A stretch of 64,000 nt of DNA from Cystobasidiopsis lactophilus (lineage: Eukaryota > Basidiomycota > Agaricostilbomycetes > Agaricostilbales > Chionosphaeraceae). Where the stretch lies: contig BCIO01000004.1 in NCBI GenBank assembly GCA_001599975.1, forward strand, positions 905,434 through 969,433, given 5' to 3'. Positions 45,483-56,251 of this stretch are shown one piece after another (within the stretch, counting starts at the first letter, position 1; each line of letters starts with the position of its first letter). Both the position numbers and the translations under genes were made by a program. A model generated the notes under the pieces. That model was not told the DNA's origin. It worked only from the letters and a program-made list of their open reading frames with translations, and searched no databases.

Positions 45483-46615
45483 ATGCAGGATCTGTTCAGC
45501 GACTCCACGCGCCCGCCCTCGCCCGGACTTGACCCCGAGGAAGATGTCGAGGAGGAAGAGGAAGAAGAGTCGACGGGCAAGCGGAAGGCGCGCTACCTGG
45601 GCGAGAGCGACGGGGACGAGGATGCGGGCGCCTTGAACGCGTTGTTCGAGGACCTGGACGACGTGTTCCGCGCCGCTGGCCAGGCCACCGCCAAAGACAA
45701 GGACAAGGAGGACGAGGACGCAGGGGACTCGGAGCTCGGCAAGAAGAAGCGGCTGCCCAGGGCCAAGATTGACGAGGACCGCCTGCTGGCGCCGAATGGC
45801 TTCCCCAAGCTGCTGCTCGAAGCCAAGGCTTTCAAGATTGGCGGCAAAGGCAAAGAAGTCAGCAGTTGGATTCATCTTGTCGAGAGAACAAAGGCTGAAA
45901 GCAGTTTCGGACAGAGGGACGACCTCAAGAGGATGATGACCATGTATCAGCTCTGGGCCCACCAGATGTTCCCAGCCTCCAACTTCAACGACACCGTTTT
46001 TCGGATCGAGCAGACGTGCAAGAAGCGACGAATGGCCGTGCGTTGACCTCTCCCTCTGTCATGCTCCCACTATGCGTTCTTAAGTTTGCGAAGAGCGCCT
46101 TGAAAGACTTCCGAAGGGAAGCCAGCGGCAAGAGCATAATCTTGCCCCCTCCAGCTCCCGAACAAGAGCAAGCCGGCTCGGACAAGGCGCCAGAGGAGGA
46201 GCAGCCGCCCGAAGACATGGACCCCTTCGAGGACGAAGAGGCGGCCATGGCGGCCATGGACGCCGAGCTCGCCGCTCTGCCCCCTCGCACTTCTCAAGCT
46301 TCTGCGTCTCAACTCGATCCCGGCTCGACCTCGAAAGGTGCAGACTTTGAAGACGACTTTGATATGGACGACATGGACGAAGCGGCGTTGGCCGAGATGG
46401 ACCTCCTAGAGGCTACACCTGCGGCGGCTGGCGTTCCCACTACGTCCCAGGCTGCTACTTCGATGGCGCTTTCAGAGGAAGAGCCGCCAATAGACGAAGA
46501 CTTCGCGGACGAGGAGGACATTCTAAGGGAGTTGGAGCGGGAAGAGGAGGCCGCGGGGGCCATTAATGACGAAATTGACGAGCAGCTGGCGGAGAAAGGG
46601 CTGCCTAAGGCCTGA
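45483..46615 (+). CDS. replication fork protection component Csm3/Swi3 (TIPIN homologue)
   Basis: Partner of Tof1/Swi1 (Timeless) in the complex that stabilises paused replication forks. ATG 45483 starts an acidic N-terminus. The Swi3 domain reads LPRAKIDEDRLLAPNGFPKL, then LLEAKAFKIGGKGKE, and after an intron (about 45858-45921) DDLKRMMTMYQLWAHQMFP, then NFNDTVFRIEQTCKKRRMA. These match the family's P-R-x-K-x-x-x-x-R-L-L, YQLWAHxxFPK and FxDT blocks. A second intron (about 46036-46088) leads to ALKDFRREASGK, then a long Asp/Glu-rich tail ending LAEKGLPKA. It ends 14 nt from the stop of the convergent Coq11 gene. Confidence 0.85.
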
Positions 46616-46629
46616 ATTAGAACTACAGT

Positions 46630-47895
46630 TCATGTCATCTTCAACTCCTCCTGATTCTGCCAGACCGGGTCATCCTTGAACCCTACTAGCTGCCGCATTT
46701 CTTTCACCCCAACCACCTCCGACTCCTCTTGGTGCATACTACCTCTTTCGATGAGGCGACAAACAGCCTCTGCGATCGTATCGACGTGAATCGGAGGAAT
46801 TGAGAGCAAGTTGGCCATCGATTGAGTGAACAAAGGCAGCTCGGCGTTCTTGGATGGCGGCAAGAAGGAGGCCAAAGTAGGCGAAAGTAGAGTCGCTGTT
46901 TCCAGGGCCGATGACAGGGTGGTCGCTTTCAGCGGCGATGGCAACCGCTTTTGCAGGCTTGCCGACAGGTCCAGCAATGTTGCGGGAAGAGGCGACAGCG
47001 GTCGAATGTGGGGGTGATAGATCAGGCCTAGGCGCTCAATACTTATCAGAGAAGTTGAGTGAAGAAGGGCAAAGGCGACACTCACTTGGCCGAACGAAGT
47101 AAGGACGGACAGGGTCGCCTGCGCCCTCAGCGGCCGCCGACCTGAGCCGTTCTATGTCGACTTCAGCTTGTCTCTTGGTCGCAATGTATCCGGAGGGCAC
47201 AATCGGGCGGAAAATGTCCTCGGCAGAGAGATAAAAGAAGGAACGAGGTGACTTTTGCAACGGGTGGGCGCTTTGGAAGGCTTCGAAGACCGAAAGGGCT
47301 GCCAACATCTCCCGTGTTGAGAACTTTGGAGCCTTTCTGATAGATCAAGGACTCGCCTGTATCATGATTGACAATTTTGTACCGACTTCCTGCTTTCGAA
47401 GCTGGGTTTGGATCGAGCGGATCGTCGCGAAGCGTTTGGGCTGTTGCAGGTGCGAATCGTTTGGCCAAAGAAGAAATCAGAGAGGATACGCCCTGTGCCT
47501 TGTAGTCGGACTCGAGCAAGATGCCGAGCGTGTGCACAACCGAGGTGCAGGACGGCAAAAGGTCATGAAAAGTTGAGGGATCGAGAGCTGACCCGGCTCG
47601 CCAGTCGACCTTGCATTTGAGCCGTGTTTCTTTTTTGAGCAAGAGACTCGCAAAACAACAGGAGGAACGAGGGAGGTACTCACCTGATGCGCCCAAGCTG
47701 GCCGATGCCCTTTGGCCGATTCGTAGGGCTTGCCCGACCGACTTAAGCTGGTCACTTTCCAGCCTCGGGAAACAGCCTGCTTGCATACGGCAGAGCCTGC
47801 GCACTTGGCTGTTGAAGCTATCGACCCGTTGAGTAGGTAAGACGGCACTTGCCAACGAATCCATTGCCGCCAACAACTAGCAGACTGGGCACCAT
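46630..47895 (-). CDS. COQ11: Coq11-like mitochondrial NAD(P)-binding SDR (ubiquinone synthesis)
   Basis: An atypical short-chain dehydrogenase, homologue of yeast Coq11 (YLR290C) and related to NDUFA9, associated with the CoQ synthome. ATG 47895 gives MVPSLLVVGGNGFVG; an intron then joins SSAVCKQAVSRGWKVTSLSR and SGKPY, matching the Coq11 opening of FGGNGFLGKRIC...VVSVSRSGK. Further matches: VDWRAGSALDPSTFHDLLPS, CTSVVHTLGILLESDYK, and FFYLSAEDIFRPIVPSGYIA, then TKRQAEVDIERL; the YIxxKRxAE motif replaces the usual YxxxK. The C-terminal exon includes IPPIHVDTIAEAVCRLIE. Four introns. The N-terminus lacks a long presequence, as in yeast. Confidence 0.85.
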
Positions 47896-48080
47896 GGCGG
47901 CTTACGGCTGCTGCTGCGCTTTACAAAAGCGTATGATGAGTACAATAGAGCCAGCAAACGCGATGTTTTCTTGGAAGGAAGCCGAGAAGGTGGTGGACGC
48001 AGACAAGCAAAATTCGCTCCCTCAGCACGGTGGCGTTGGGCTCGATGATAAATTTTTGACTTGTGTTACAACTAAGTGAA

Positions 48081-49623
48081 TTACACTGCCTGTGAGGACA
48101 GATCCGGTAGACCGAGAGACTGCCGCTCCGGCTCATCCTGTTTCGGCTGGCTCTTGATCCACACTGAGTCGTAGTCGACGGCGGTCAGAGTCACGCTATC
48201 GATGCGAACTTCGTGCTGCTGAGCCTGCCTCGTCAAACGGCTGCTGGTGTCGAAGTAAGAGCTCGTTCCTTTTGAGGCCTGGGTGGGATGAAGCGCAATC
48301 GCCGTGGCACGGTGGCTTGAAGACTTGGCATGCGTCCAGACGAGAAAGGTAAACACATAGGAATGGCCGATAAGCGGGTCCTGATGGAAAGGCAAATCAA
48401 CGAGAGAACACACTGAAGCTCTGTGCCAAAAAAGGCCGGCCTCACAATCAAGCTGTCACCAGCGTTTCCTGTAAACTGAATTGAGCAGGGGCCTTAATCT
48501 GTGTGGACCCTACTCACCCAAAAAGTAGCACATCATGCCCAACAAGCTCAGCACAGTGGTCAGGAAGTTTGTTGTTACTGTCAGCACGCAGAGTCGTGTG
48601 AGAAGAGCGCCGGTTCTGCGAAGAAGACAACGTTCAGACTTCGTTCAGATAGAATAAAAGCCACTTACTGAGCTGGAAGCAGCTTTCGTCGCCCTTTGAA
48701 GAGATTGCAAAGCATGAGGGAGGTGATCAAGATGTCGTTGACTGCCCCCTCAAAAAGGTGTTGAGTGTCCAGAGGTGGATTGAGTACGAGAGCAGAACCA
48801 ACCGGAAGGTGCGATATAGAAGACACCTTTTGTGGATGAGCTGCGGTGGTGCAGCCAAAAGCGAAAGAAGCCCACCTTGCTTGACTAGAGTCCCTATGGT
48901 CTGTTTCGCCGACGACCCATAAAGGAACCAGAGCTCGACGGCCGACCATGTGCCCAAACATAGGGTGGCCAGTGTTGAAATGCCACAAGCTCCGGCCACC
49001 AAACGCGACTCGTGATAGAGGTGCCAACAGCTTTGAAAGGAACTCCTTATCAGCCGCGTTCCTTGACAAAGAAAAATGCAAGCACACCGCCATCCGTAGA
49101 AAGCCAGGACGGTGGAGCTCGTGAGGACGTTGAAGACCTCAGCGACCACATACGCCAGGCCGACATTCTGCACAAATTTAGTGGCTGGGGCTGAAGAGTT
49201 GCGCACAGGTAGCACTGGTACTGACATCCACCCAGTTGAGATTTCCGTAGTACACAGCGAAAGAGTAGCATCCGTCAACAAGAAATGCAACCATCTGACC
49301 GCCAGTAAGACCGAACAACATCCAGGCCGTCCATCGAAACGGGGCTTTGTCGTTCTTGGCGCTATCCGAATTGGCATAGATCCACCTGAACCGTGAGTTC
49401 GATCAGAGTTGCCTGCCGGGACTTGAAGGCAACAGCTCACAGCCAGGCCAAAAACAAGGGAGCAAGCATCAACGAGAGTGCGTTGCCTGTGGAAGGACTG
49501 TTATCGAACGCTGTGAAAACAATGAACACTTTGCGTACCCATGTAATACAGGACCAAGTAGGAAACCCATGATGGATCTAACAAAGGGTATTCCGGATCG
49601 TTTGTTGGGTCGTAATGCACCAT
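48081..49623 (-). CDS. TM1: seven-helix membrane protein, array copy 1
   Basis: ATG 49623 starts MVHYDPTNDPEYPLLDPSW, then helix 1 (YLVLYYMG, continuing across an intron). WTAWMLFGLTGGQMVAFLVD, VVAEVFNVLTSSTVLAFYG, VAGACGISTLATLCLGTWSA and NDILITSLMLCNLFKGRRK follow, then LCVLTVTTNFLTTVLSLLG and DPLIGHSYVFTFLVWTHAKS. The tail, about 80 residues, holds HEVRIDSVTLTAVDYDSVW (coded around 48160-48222), the most diverged form of the tail motif, and ends LPDLSSQAV. About eight short introns. The FYG...ND(x)L(I/V)...TGxxT layout resembles the basidiomycete DUF6534 family of seven-helix proteins, whose function is unknown. Closest to TM2, with which it shares the DPxxDPxxxxLD opening. Confidence 0.68.
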
Positions 49624-50021
49624 AGCCCTTGCAGAGAGCCCTAGGTGGCTTTGCGCTTGTTCCGATGGCGCGTTGGCGTCAACTCGTCGTTGAAATAGTT
49701 CAGGCCGCGCTTGGTCGACTGCTCCTACTCCATGTACTCGGGCAAGCTGCCGAATCAACAAAAGAAGGCCGGGGCAGAGAAAGGCATCTCGATCAGGTAA
49801 TTTTGCGCAACAAGTCGACAAAGTTTGTTATTCGGGTAGGCGCGACTAGTCTGCAATCAACATTTTTGACTGTAGCCGAAGGATGTGACTGTCCTATCAT
49901 AGTCGCCGTCGAGTTGACAATGAAGACGCGCCGGCCGCCGCTCTGAGGAGCGCGGAGGGATGTCGCCTTCGGCTCGTCCGAAAATTTGCCACTGGCAAGG
50001 AAGACTATGCATCATGAAGCG

Positions 50022-51434
50022 CTACACGTTTGAGCCCGGGGGCTCGGGGAAGTGGTAGAACGAGGTAATTTCTTGGCCCTGCCGACTTGGAGACCTCGAA
50101 GGCGGTCGACTCGCCGCTTTCGGCAGCGTCCCAATGTAATCCTCGTCCGTATCGACGGTTGAACAGTGATCCACCGAGATCTGGACTTCCAGATGATGCG
50201 ATCGGAGGCGGTGGTGGCTGCCCAGGCCGAGCTTGGAAGCCAAGCTCTTCGTTTCTTGACGAGGTTCGCTGAGGGTGACCGTGGTCGGCCCTTGCATCCT
50301 GCCTGATGACTTGGCATGGGTCCAGACGAGAAACGCCAAGCAGTAAGAGTGGCCGAGAAGTGGGTCCTGTGCTGGCTTTCAGCATCTTTCGGTGACGTTT
50401 GGCTCCGCTGCCATCAGTCGGGAAGGTGGAGAACTCACGATGACGCTGTCGCCGCCGTTCCCTGTAAAGTAACACGCCATGCCGATGAAATTCAAGCACG
50501 TGGTAGCTCCGTTGCTAACAATGACGAGGTAGCAAAGGTGCTTGATGAAGGCGCCGGTTCTGCCCAGCACCGTTAGCGCGCATGAGGTGCACAAAGGGCA
50601 ACGCATTTACTGGGAAGGTATGGTCTGCCGTGCGCCTTTGGTCAGGGCATATAGCATGAGTCCAGCAACGAGCAGGTCGTTGACTGTCCATGATTTTAGA
50701 GCGGTCAAATTCGAGGCGAAGGCACGAACCAGCGGGAGCCAAGTAAAAAACCCCAAGCTGGAGCAAGGTGCTTATTGTTTGGTCATCCGATGAGCCAGTC
50801 AAGATCCAGAGGTCAATGCTGGACCACATTCCGCCGGCGAAGCTGCGAACAAATTGAGCTCGAGGCGAGATTGCGCGAGAGAACGTACGTTGCAAGAGTG
50901 CAGATACCACAAGCTACTGCGATGACAATCGACTTGTTGAAAAGCTGCCAGCACCGCCATCTGTTTGAGAAAGGAGACTGGTAAGATAGCTCCAATTGAT
51001 GTGGCGAGGGCTTACCCGTAGAACGTCAAGACGACCGTCGATGTCACTGCGTTGCTGATTTCGGCAACCATGTACATCAACGACGCATTGTTGATGTAAT
51101 TTATAGAACCGAAGAAAAGACAGAAGGAATAGATTGAATCGACCATGAAAGCGACCATCTGGACAAAAGTGGCGCCGAACAGAGCCCAAGCCGTCCCTAC
51201 TCGACATGTCAATAGCGCTCCATAGCATCGAAGCCTGAAGAGGTATACCGTACATCGAAAGGCAGCTCTGTCATTCTTTGCACTTTGACTGGTTGCATAG
51301 AATGCAAGCCAAATCAAAAGGATCGGGGCGAGCATCAGAGAGAGCATATTGCCCATCATGTACTGGACCAAGTACAGTTTCCATGCCTTGTCCAAAGGAT
51401 GAAAGTCGGGGTCATCGTTGGGGTCATAGGCCAT
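50022..51434 (-). CDS. TM2: seven-helix membrane protein, array copy 2
   Basis: ATG 51434 starts MAYDPNDDPDFHPLDKAWK, then helix 1 (YLVQYMMGNMLSLMLAPILL) and FYATSQSAKNDRAAFRC. Later exons read WALFGATFVQMVAFMVDSIY, YMVAEISNAVTSTVVLTFYG, SIVIAVACGICTLATY, NDLLVAGLMLYALTK, LCYLVIVSNGATTCLNFIG and DPLLGHSYCLAFLVWTHAKS. The tail motif is HHLEVQISVDHCSTVDTDED (coded around 50138-50200). The protein ends FPEPPGSNV at 50022. The exon layout follows TM1. The helix order and the ND-L-(V/I) and TGA-x-x-K elements resemble DUF6534 proteins; no ligand or enzymatic motif is visible. A plasma-membrane sensor or scaffold would be speculation. Confidence 0.7.
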
Positions 51435-51855
51435 CTGGCCTTCTGCAGCCCGCCACGGGAGGCGGGCAAGCAACTGGAGACGGCTTCTCTTGCGCTGCCA
51501 GGGCAGCGATGAGCTCCACTCTCGGAAGCAATGGTAAAAGGTCGTTGAGCTCTAAAGAGCTTCAAGAATCTAGAGCAGCAAAGGACCCGGCACCAGGAAC
51601 ATCGAGCAAAGTTTAAAACACCCCGAGTCCGAGTGGAAGCTGGTTGCTCCATCGAGCGGTAGAGAGGAGCACTATTTGCAGCGACTGCAGTAGTGCATGC
51701 ATGCTGCAACTTAAAAGGCGAAGGGATCCCTCTTGGTGAGTTGCGGTCAACTGCCACTGGCATCTGATGCGCCCGGGTGGGAGAGAGCGCGCCACTTGTT
51801 TTGACTATTATACATACATACATCCTTGTGTACAATTTCCCTTCAAACACAAGTA
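51435..51855. other. spacer between TM2 and TM3
   Basis: About 420 nt, including an AT-rich patch with attatacatacatacatcc near 51808. No gene seen; probably the TM2 promoter and TM3 3' UTR. Confidence 0.25.
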
Positions 51856-53174
51856 CTACACTAAAAGCTCTCCGCCGAACGGTACTCCGACCTCTGGCTT
51901 GCGGTCTGCTTCGGCTCTTGATGTCCGATCCCCTGCGTCTGTATCTACCGAGGACGAGCGGTCGATGGACACTTGAACTTGAAGGTGGGAAGAGGGAGCT
52001 CGCTTGAGGTTGATGGCCTGAACCTTCTCCGCCTGGTCGACGCTCGCTGCTGGACCCCTTGTCTTGGCGTGCATCCATCTGCGACCGGGGGCGTGAGCAG
52101 ACCGGATGAAGGCCATTGGGAGCACATTACTTACACTAGGAAAGTGACAGTATAGGCGTGCCCAAGCAGGGGATCCTAGACGTTGTCCAAAGAAATCAGA
52201 AGCTACCAAGGAACCGCCAAAAAAACGCATACGATGATGGAGTTGCCACTGCTGTTCGTGACATAGCACAACAATCCGGCCAAGTTCACGATGGACGTAA
52301 AGGCATTTGTCGTGATGGACAAGATCAACAGCCGCTTGACCACGTAGCCACCCTTGTTCGCCATCGTCTTCTTCTGTTTTTTCCTCAAGTTCCAACACAT
52401 AAGCACCGTTATTAGCATGTCATTGACTAAGCCATTTTGTCAGCTCGGATCAGCAGACTCTTCAAGCAGAGAACTTGCCCGTCGGCGCCAAATAAAAAAT
52501 GGATTCAGCCCATTGTCTGCTGGCTGGAAGCTCGTAGATCCCGCTTTCCCATACAACATAGCCATCGTAGCATGACCAAATACTGCCGCCGAATGTTGTA
52601 ATTGTGCAGATAGCACATAGGGCAGCGACCACATAAGACTGGCCGAAAAGGTGAAAACAGCGCCAGCTTTAATAGAATGTTGAGCAACAACCAGAACAAT
52701 TATGAGTGAGTGCCTACCCGTAAAAGCTGAGCACGACGCTTGCCATGACCACGTTGAAGACTTGCATGGTGGTGTAAGCTGGAGCCGCGAGACATGTCTG
52801 TGAGCGCGGAAGGCAAGTGTAAGACAGGCTACTCACGAGGAGTGGACGAATATATATAATCCAAATTCCCAAAGTTGTAGCAGAACGAAAGGACAGTGTC
52901 GACGTAGAGCGAAATGAACTGGCCGACGTTCAACGCCAGGAGACTCCAAGCAACCCCTGTCGCGCTGTGGTCAGATCCCCTTCACGATCTGGACTTTGAG
53001 CAGCTTACAGAGGACTTGAGGCCGATCAGACTTCGCTGCTGGACTGGTCGCATACCGAAAAAGCCAAACAATCAAGGGCCCTCCAATCCCGAAGCTTAGG
53101 GAGTTGCCAACGAAGTAGACGACGAGGTAGATCAAATCGGACTGGGACCACGGAGCCCAGATCGTGGAGTCCAT
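51856..53174 (-). CDS. TM3: seven-helix membrane protein, array copy 3
   Basis: ATG 53174 starts MDSTIWAPWSQSDLIYLVVY, continuing FVGNSLSFGIGGPLIVWLFR and YATSPAAKSDRPQVLC. Then LALNVGQFISLYVDTVLSFC, TTMQVFNVVMASVVLSFYG, ALCAICTITTFGGSIWSCYD, NDMLITVLMCWNLRKKQKK, LLILSITTNAFTSIVNLAGL and DPLLGHAYTVTFLV. The tail reads KRAPSSHLQVQVSIDRSSSV, then DTDAGD, a nearly ideal tail motif (coded around 51931-51990), and ends PFGGELLV at 51856. Closest to TM4: the FGIGGP(L/I)IVWLFR block is the same in both. Seven or eight introns, all short. Confidence 0.7.
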
Positions 53175-53890
53175 GGCTGGCGCTTTTGAGCGAGAAAGAA
53201 AGGGCCGGCGTCAAGGATGCAAGCTTGCAGCGGTGCGTCGGCTTAAAGCCTCATGAACGGCAGTACTTCGGTTGAAACAGTCAACAGCAGCTATTCGACA
53301 CTCCTGTAAAACCAGTATGAAGGAAAAGTAGTAGGGCAGGGTCAAATCGACGGGAATCGACCGAAAGAAGACAACAGCCGGGAAAGTTTAAGGTTTCGAC
53401 GTGGGCGCGGACTGGGCGCGGCGGCGATCTTGGCCAGGGCATGTACGGCGCAGCCTTCATCTCAAACGAACGAGGTCACGAACAGGCACGAAGGGAAGCA
53501 ACATCACGCTGCTCGCCATCAACGTCGAATTCAGAGCCTGGGGCCTGGCCCCAGCGCGATGCCAGGTTATGGTACACGCAGGTCACAGCTCAGGTTAACG
53601 AACAGCAGCATGTAATATATTGTACACCGAAAGGGATGGTGGCCCGGTTGTTTGACGCAGCTGTCAGAAGCCGCCAAGGGGCTCACTTTGAACTTTGCAT
53701 CCTTGGGTCCACCCGTCATTTGAGGCCTACAGGCCATTTTCTTAGCTAGATTTTGAATAAACTCACGAGAGAAATAGGGTCGTACAAGTCACACCTTTGA
53801 CATGAATGCAAAGTGTGCGTGGCGGTGGCGGCGCCGTCGCTACCGCGCCCCATGTTGCTTGCGACGTGCGCAGCACACATGGCCTACCCC
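53175..53890. other. spacer between TM3 and TM4
   Basis: About 0.7 kb. No coding sequence, repeat or leftover array copy recognised. Confidence 0.25.
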
Positions 53891-55267
53891 TCAACTGGGA
53901 TGTACAGTGTCGAATGGGCCTTCTGGGGGGAGATCGGTGCCGCCTTTGGACTCTCGCCAACTTCTGGAGGCTGCTTGTTCTTCGCTAGTGTCGATGGATG
54001 AGAATCGGTCCACGGACACCTTCACTTGGAGGTGGGCGGAAGCCATCCTTTTCGGCTTGAAAGGAGCGGCTTTTTCGACGTCCATGCTGGACGCTCTGCG
54101 GCCGCTCGACTTGGCGTGCATCCATCTGTGACCGGGGTGTGAGTTAAAGAATTCTTTGGGAGTCGAGGCTTACACCAGGAACGTTAGGGAGTACACATGG
54201 CCGAGCAGAGGGTCCTACCGGGGCCAAACTCAGCCGTTGGCAGCCAGGAACAAACAAGAACTGCACACCACGATAGAGTTTCCACTGCTCCCGGTCAAAA
54301 AGCTGACCAAACCGGCGATATCTATAGCGGAAAATTGAGCATCGATACGAACAACACGCATGGAGGACTTTACTTACTCACAGCTGAGGTCAGGGCGTTG
54401 GTGGTCACAACCAGTATTAAAATCCTTTTAATGACGGATCCCCCTCTGTTTAGGTTATTTAGAAGCGCGCTCACGTACAGATCGAGAGAATGCCTTACTT
54501 GTGCCCCAAAGTTTTCCGCTTCTTGCGCTTCAGGTCCCAGACCATCAAGCAGGTGATCAAAAGGTCGTTAGCTGCCCAAAGCACATGAGGGCTTGACAGG
54601 CTTCCAACGGCATGCACGGCGCACCAGTCGGGAACAGATAGAAGATTGACTGCGACCATAGCTGCTTAGGCGAAAGGGCGTAGATTTCCACCTTCCATAA
54701 GATGTAGATCTGGCATTCGGACCACAGCCCACCCCCTAGCGTCCCCAAAGTGCAAATGGCGCATGTAAGAGCCACCCATATTGATCGGTTGTAAAGGACG
54801 AAGCAACGATAGCTATTGAAGCCATCGTCAGAACTTCGATGAGGGTAGGGTAGCGGCCAAATTACCCGTAGAACGTCAAAACTAGTGTGGCAATGAGAAC
54901 GTTCAAGAGTTCCATCGTGATATACGTTGGTGTTGCTGAGTATGCGTAGGCGATGTTGCCGAAGTTGAGACAGAAGGAGAGCACACTGTCGGCATACAGA
55001 ACAAGGAACTGCGTTGCGTTTAATCCGAGGAGAATCCATGCGATCCCTATGTGTCCCTCAGCGATATCCTAAAAACAGAGAGAAAGGCATACAGCGAACG
55101 TGAGCCTTGTCACTTTTGGCTGCTGAGCTGGTGCTGAAGCGAAACAGCCAAACGATAATCGGTCCGCCGATGCCAAAGCTGAGCGAGTTCCCCAGGAGGT
55201 ACCATACGAGCCACTCCAGATTAGCAGTGGACCATGGGACCCAAGGTGCTGGCACTGCTGCATCCAT
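53891..55267 (-). CDS. TM4: seven-helix membrane protein, array copy 4
   Basis: ATG 55267 starts MDAAVPAPWVPWSTANLEWL; helix 1 is LGNSLSFGIGGPIIVWLFRF, followed by STSSAAKSDKAHVRC. Then ILLGLNATQFLVLYADSVLS, TMELLNVLIATLVLTFYG, VALTCAICTLGTLGGGLWSE, NDLLITCLMVWDLKRKKRK, ILILVVTTNALTSA and DPLLGHVYSLTFLV. The tail reads MASAHLQVKVSVDRFSSIDT, then SEEQ (coded around 53977-54036), and the protein ends PFDTVHPS at 53891. The two Arg/Lys-rich stretches after helices 5 and 7 mark cytosolic faces, which puts the tail motif in the cytosol. Sister copy of TM3. Confidence 0.7.
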
Positions 55268-56251
55268 GTGTCGACTCCGAAGACGGGGATGCCGATTCGG
55301 CGAAGCGTTGTGTCCGCCTGGTCGTCTTTAGCTAGTCGAAGAGGGCGACTTAGGGACTCTTTTATCCTAGAACACCCTTGAAGAAACAGGCAAAGAGGGT
55401 TCCAGTAGTAATCCCAGCGCCAGCCAGCGCCTCGCAGATCGCGACCGAGATTCACCAAAAGCAGAAGGACAACAAACCCCACCTGATTGGCACGAGCAAA
55501 GTTAAATCTTGTCGGGCACTACTCGTCGCTTCCACCAAGGCACGAGAGCAAAGCAAAGAGCGAACGGAAGGCACTACATTGTTATAAGCTGGTGGTGGTC
55601 ACTGACGAAGAGTCGATGTTGCCGCCATCATTGTTGAGCTTTGTCAAGGTGCCATGCTAACAACTGTGGTATTCCATACAAGATGTACCCGTACATAGTA
55701 CAATGCAGTACATAATTTCCAAGTCTAGTAACTGTGTTCATATGACTTGGCGCCACGCAAACCGGGTGGGTTCGTTTCCAGTCGATCTTTTGCCTGCCCT
55801 TGCGACGCCTTGTATTGTGTGGCACCGAGGAACTGATTCCAATCTACAGGCGCCTGGCGACGTAGAGATGGAAGGGCGCGTGCGCGCTGGCTTCAGGGTT
55901 TATATTGCGCGTGGTGGAAAATCGTTGTCTGGTCTCTGTGCCATCTGCAAAGCTACAGATAAGCCATCCTAGTCTTGTATTAACCTGATGGGGCGGCACG
56001 AGAACGTACCAAAGCAAAGGACGGTGAGCGTTTTCGTCCCCAATCTTTTTCCAGCGACCAGATTGCCGAGTGGCACTGACGATACATCCCAAGATGTGCC
56101 AAATTTGATGGTTTATTGACCTCTTTGGCTCACTTCGGTGGGGCTAAAGGCGCTTGACGATGCCGGAATCGGATTTTAGCCTGGTCGCGCAGTGTTCCTT
56201 CGAGATCGGTACTCACCGGGGCGCAAGGAATGAAAAGGAGGACCTGATCTT
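55268..56251. other. spacer between TM4 and TM5
   Basis: The longest spacer in the array, about 1 kb, rather AT-rich in 55640-55760. Only short chance frames; no remnant of a lost copy recognised. Confidence 0.25.

Noticed and set aside
11234-47895. A cluster of genes for mitochondrial function (ThrRS, RsfS, SDHA, Coq11)
   Set aside because: They are scattered over more than 35 kb among unrelated genes on both strands, with no shared promoter feature seen.
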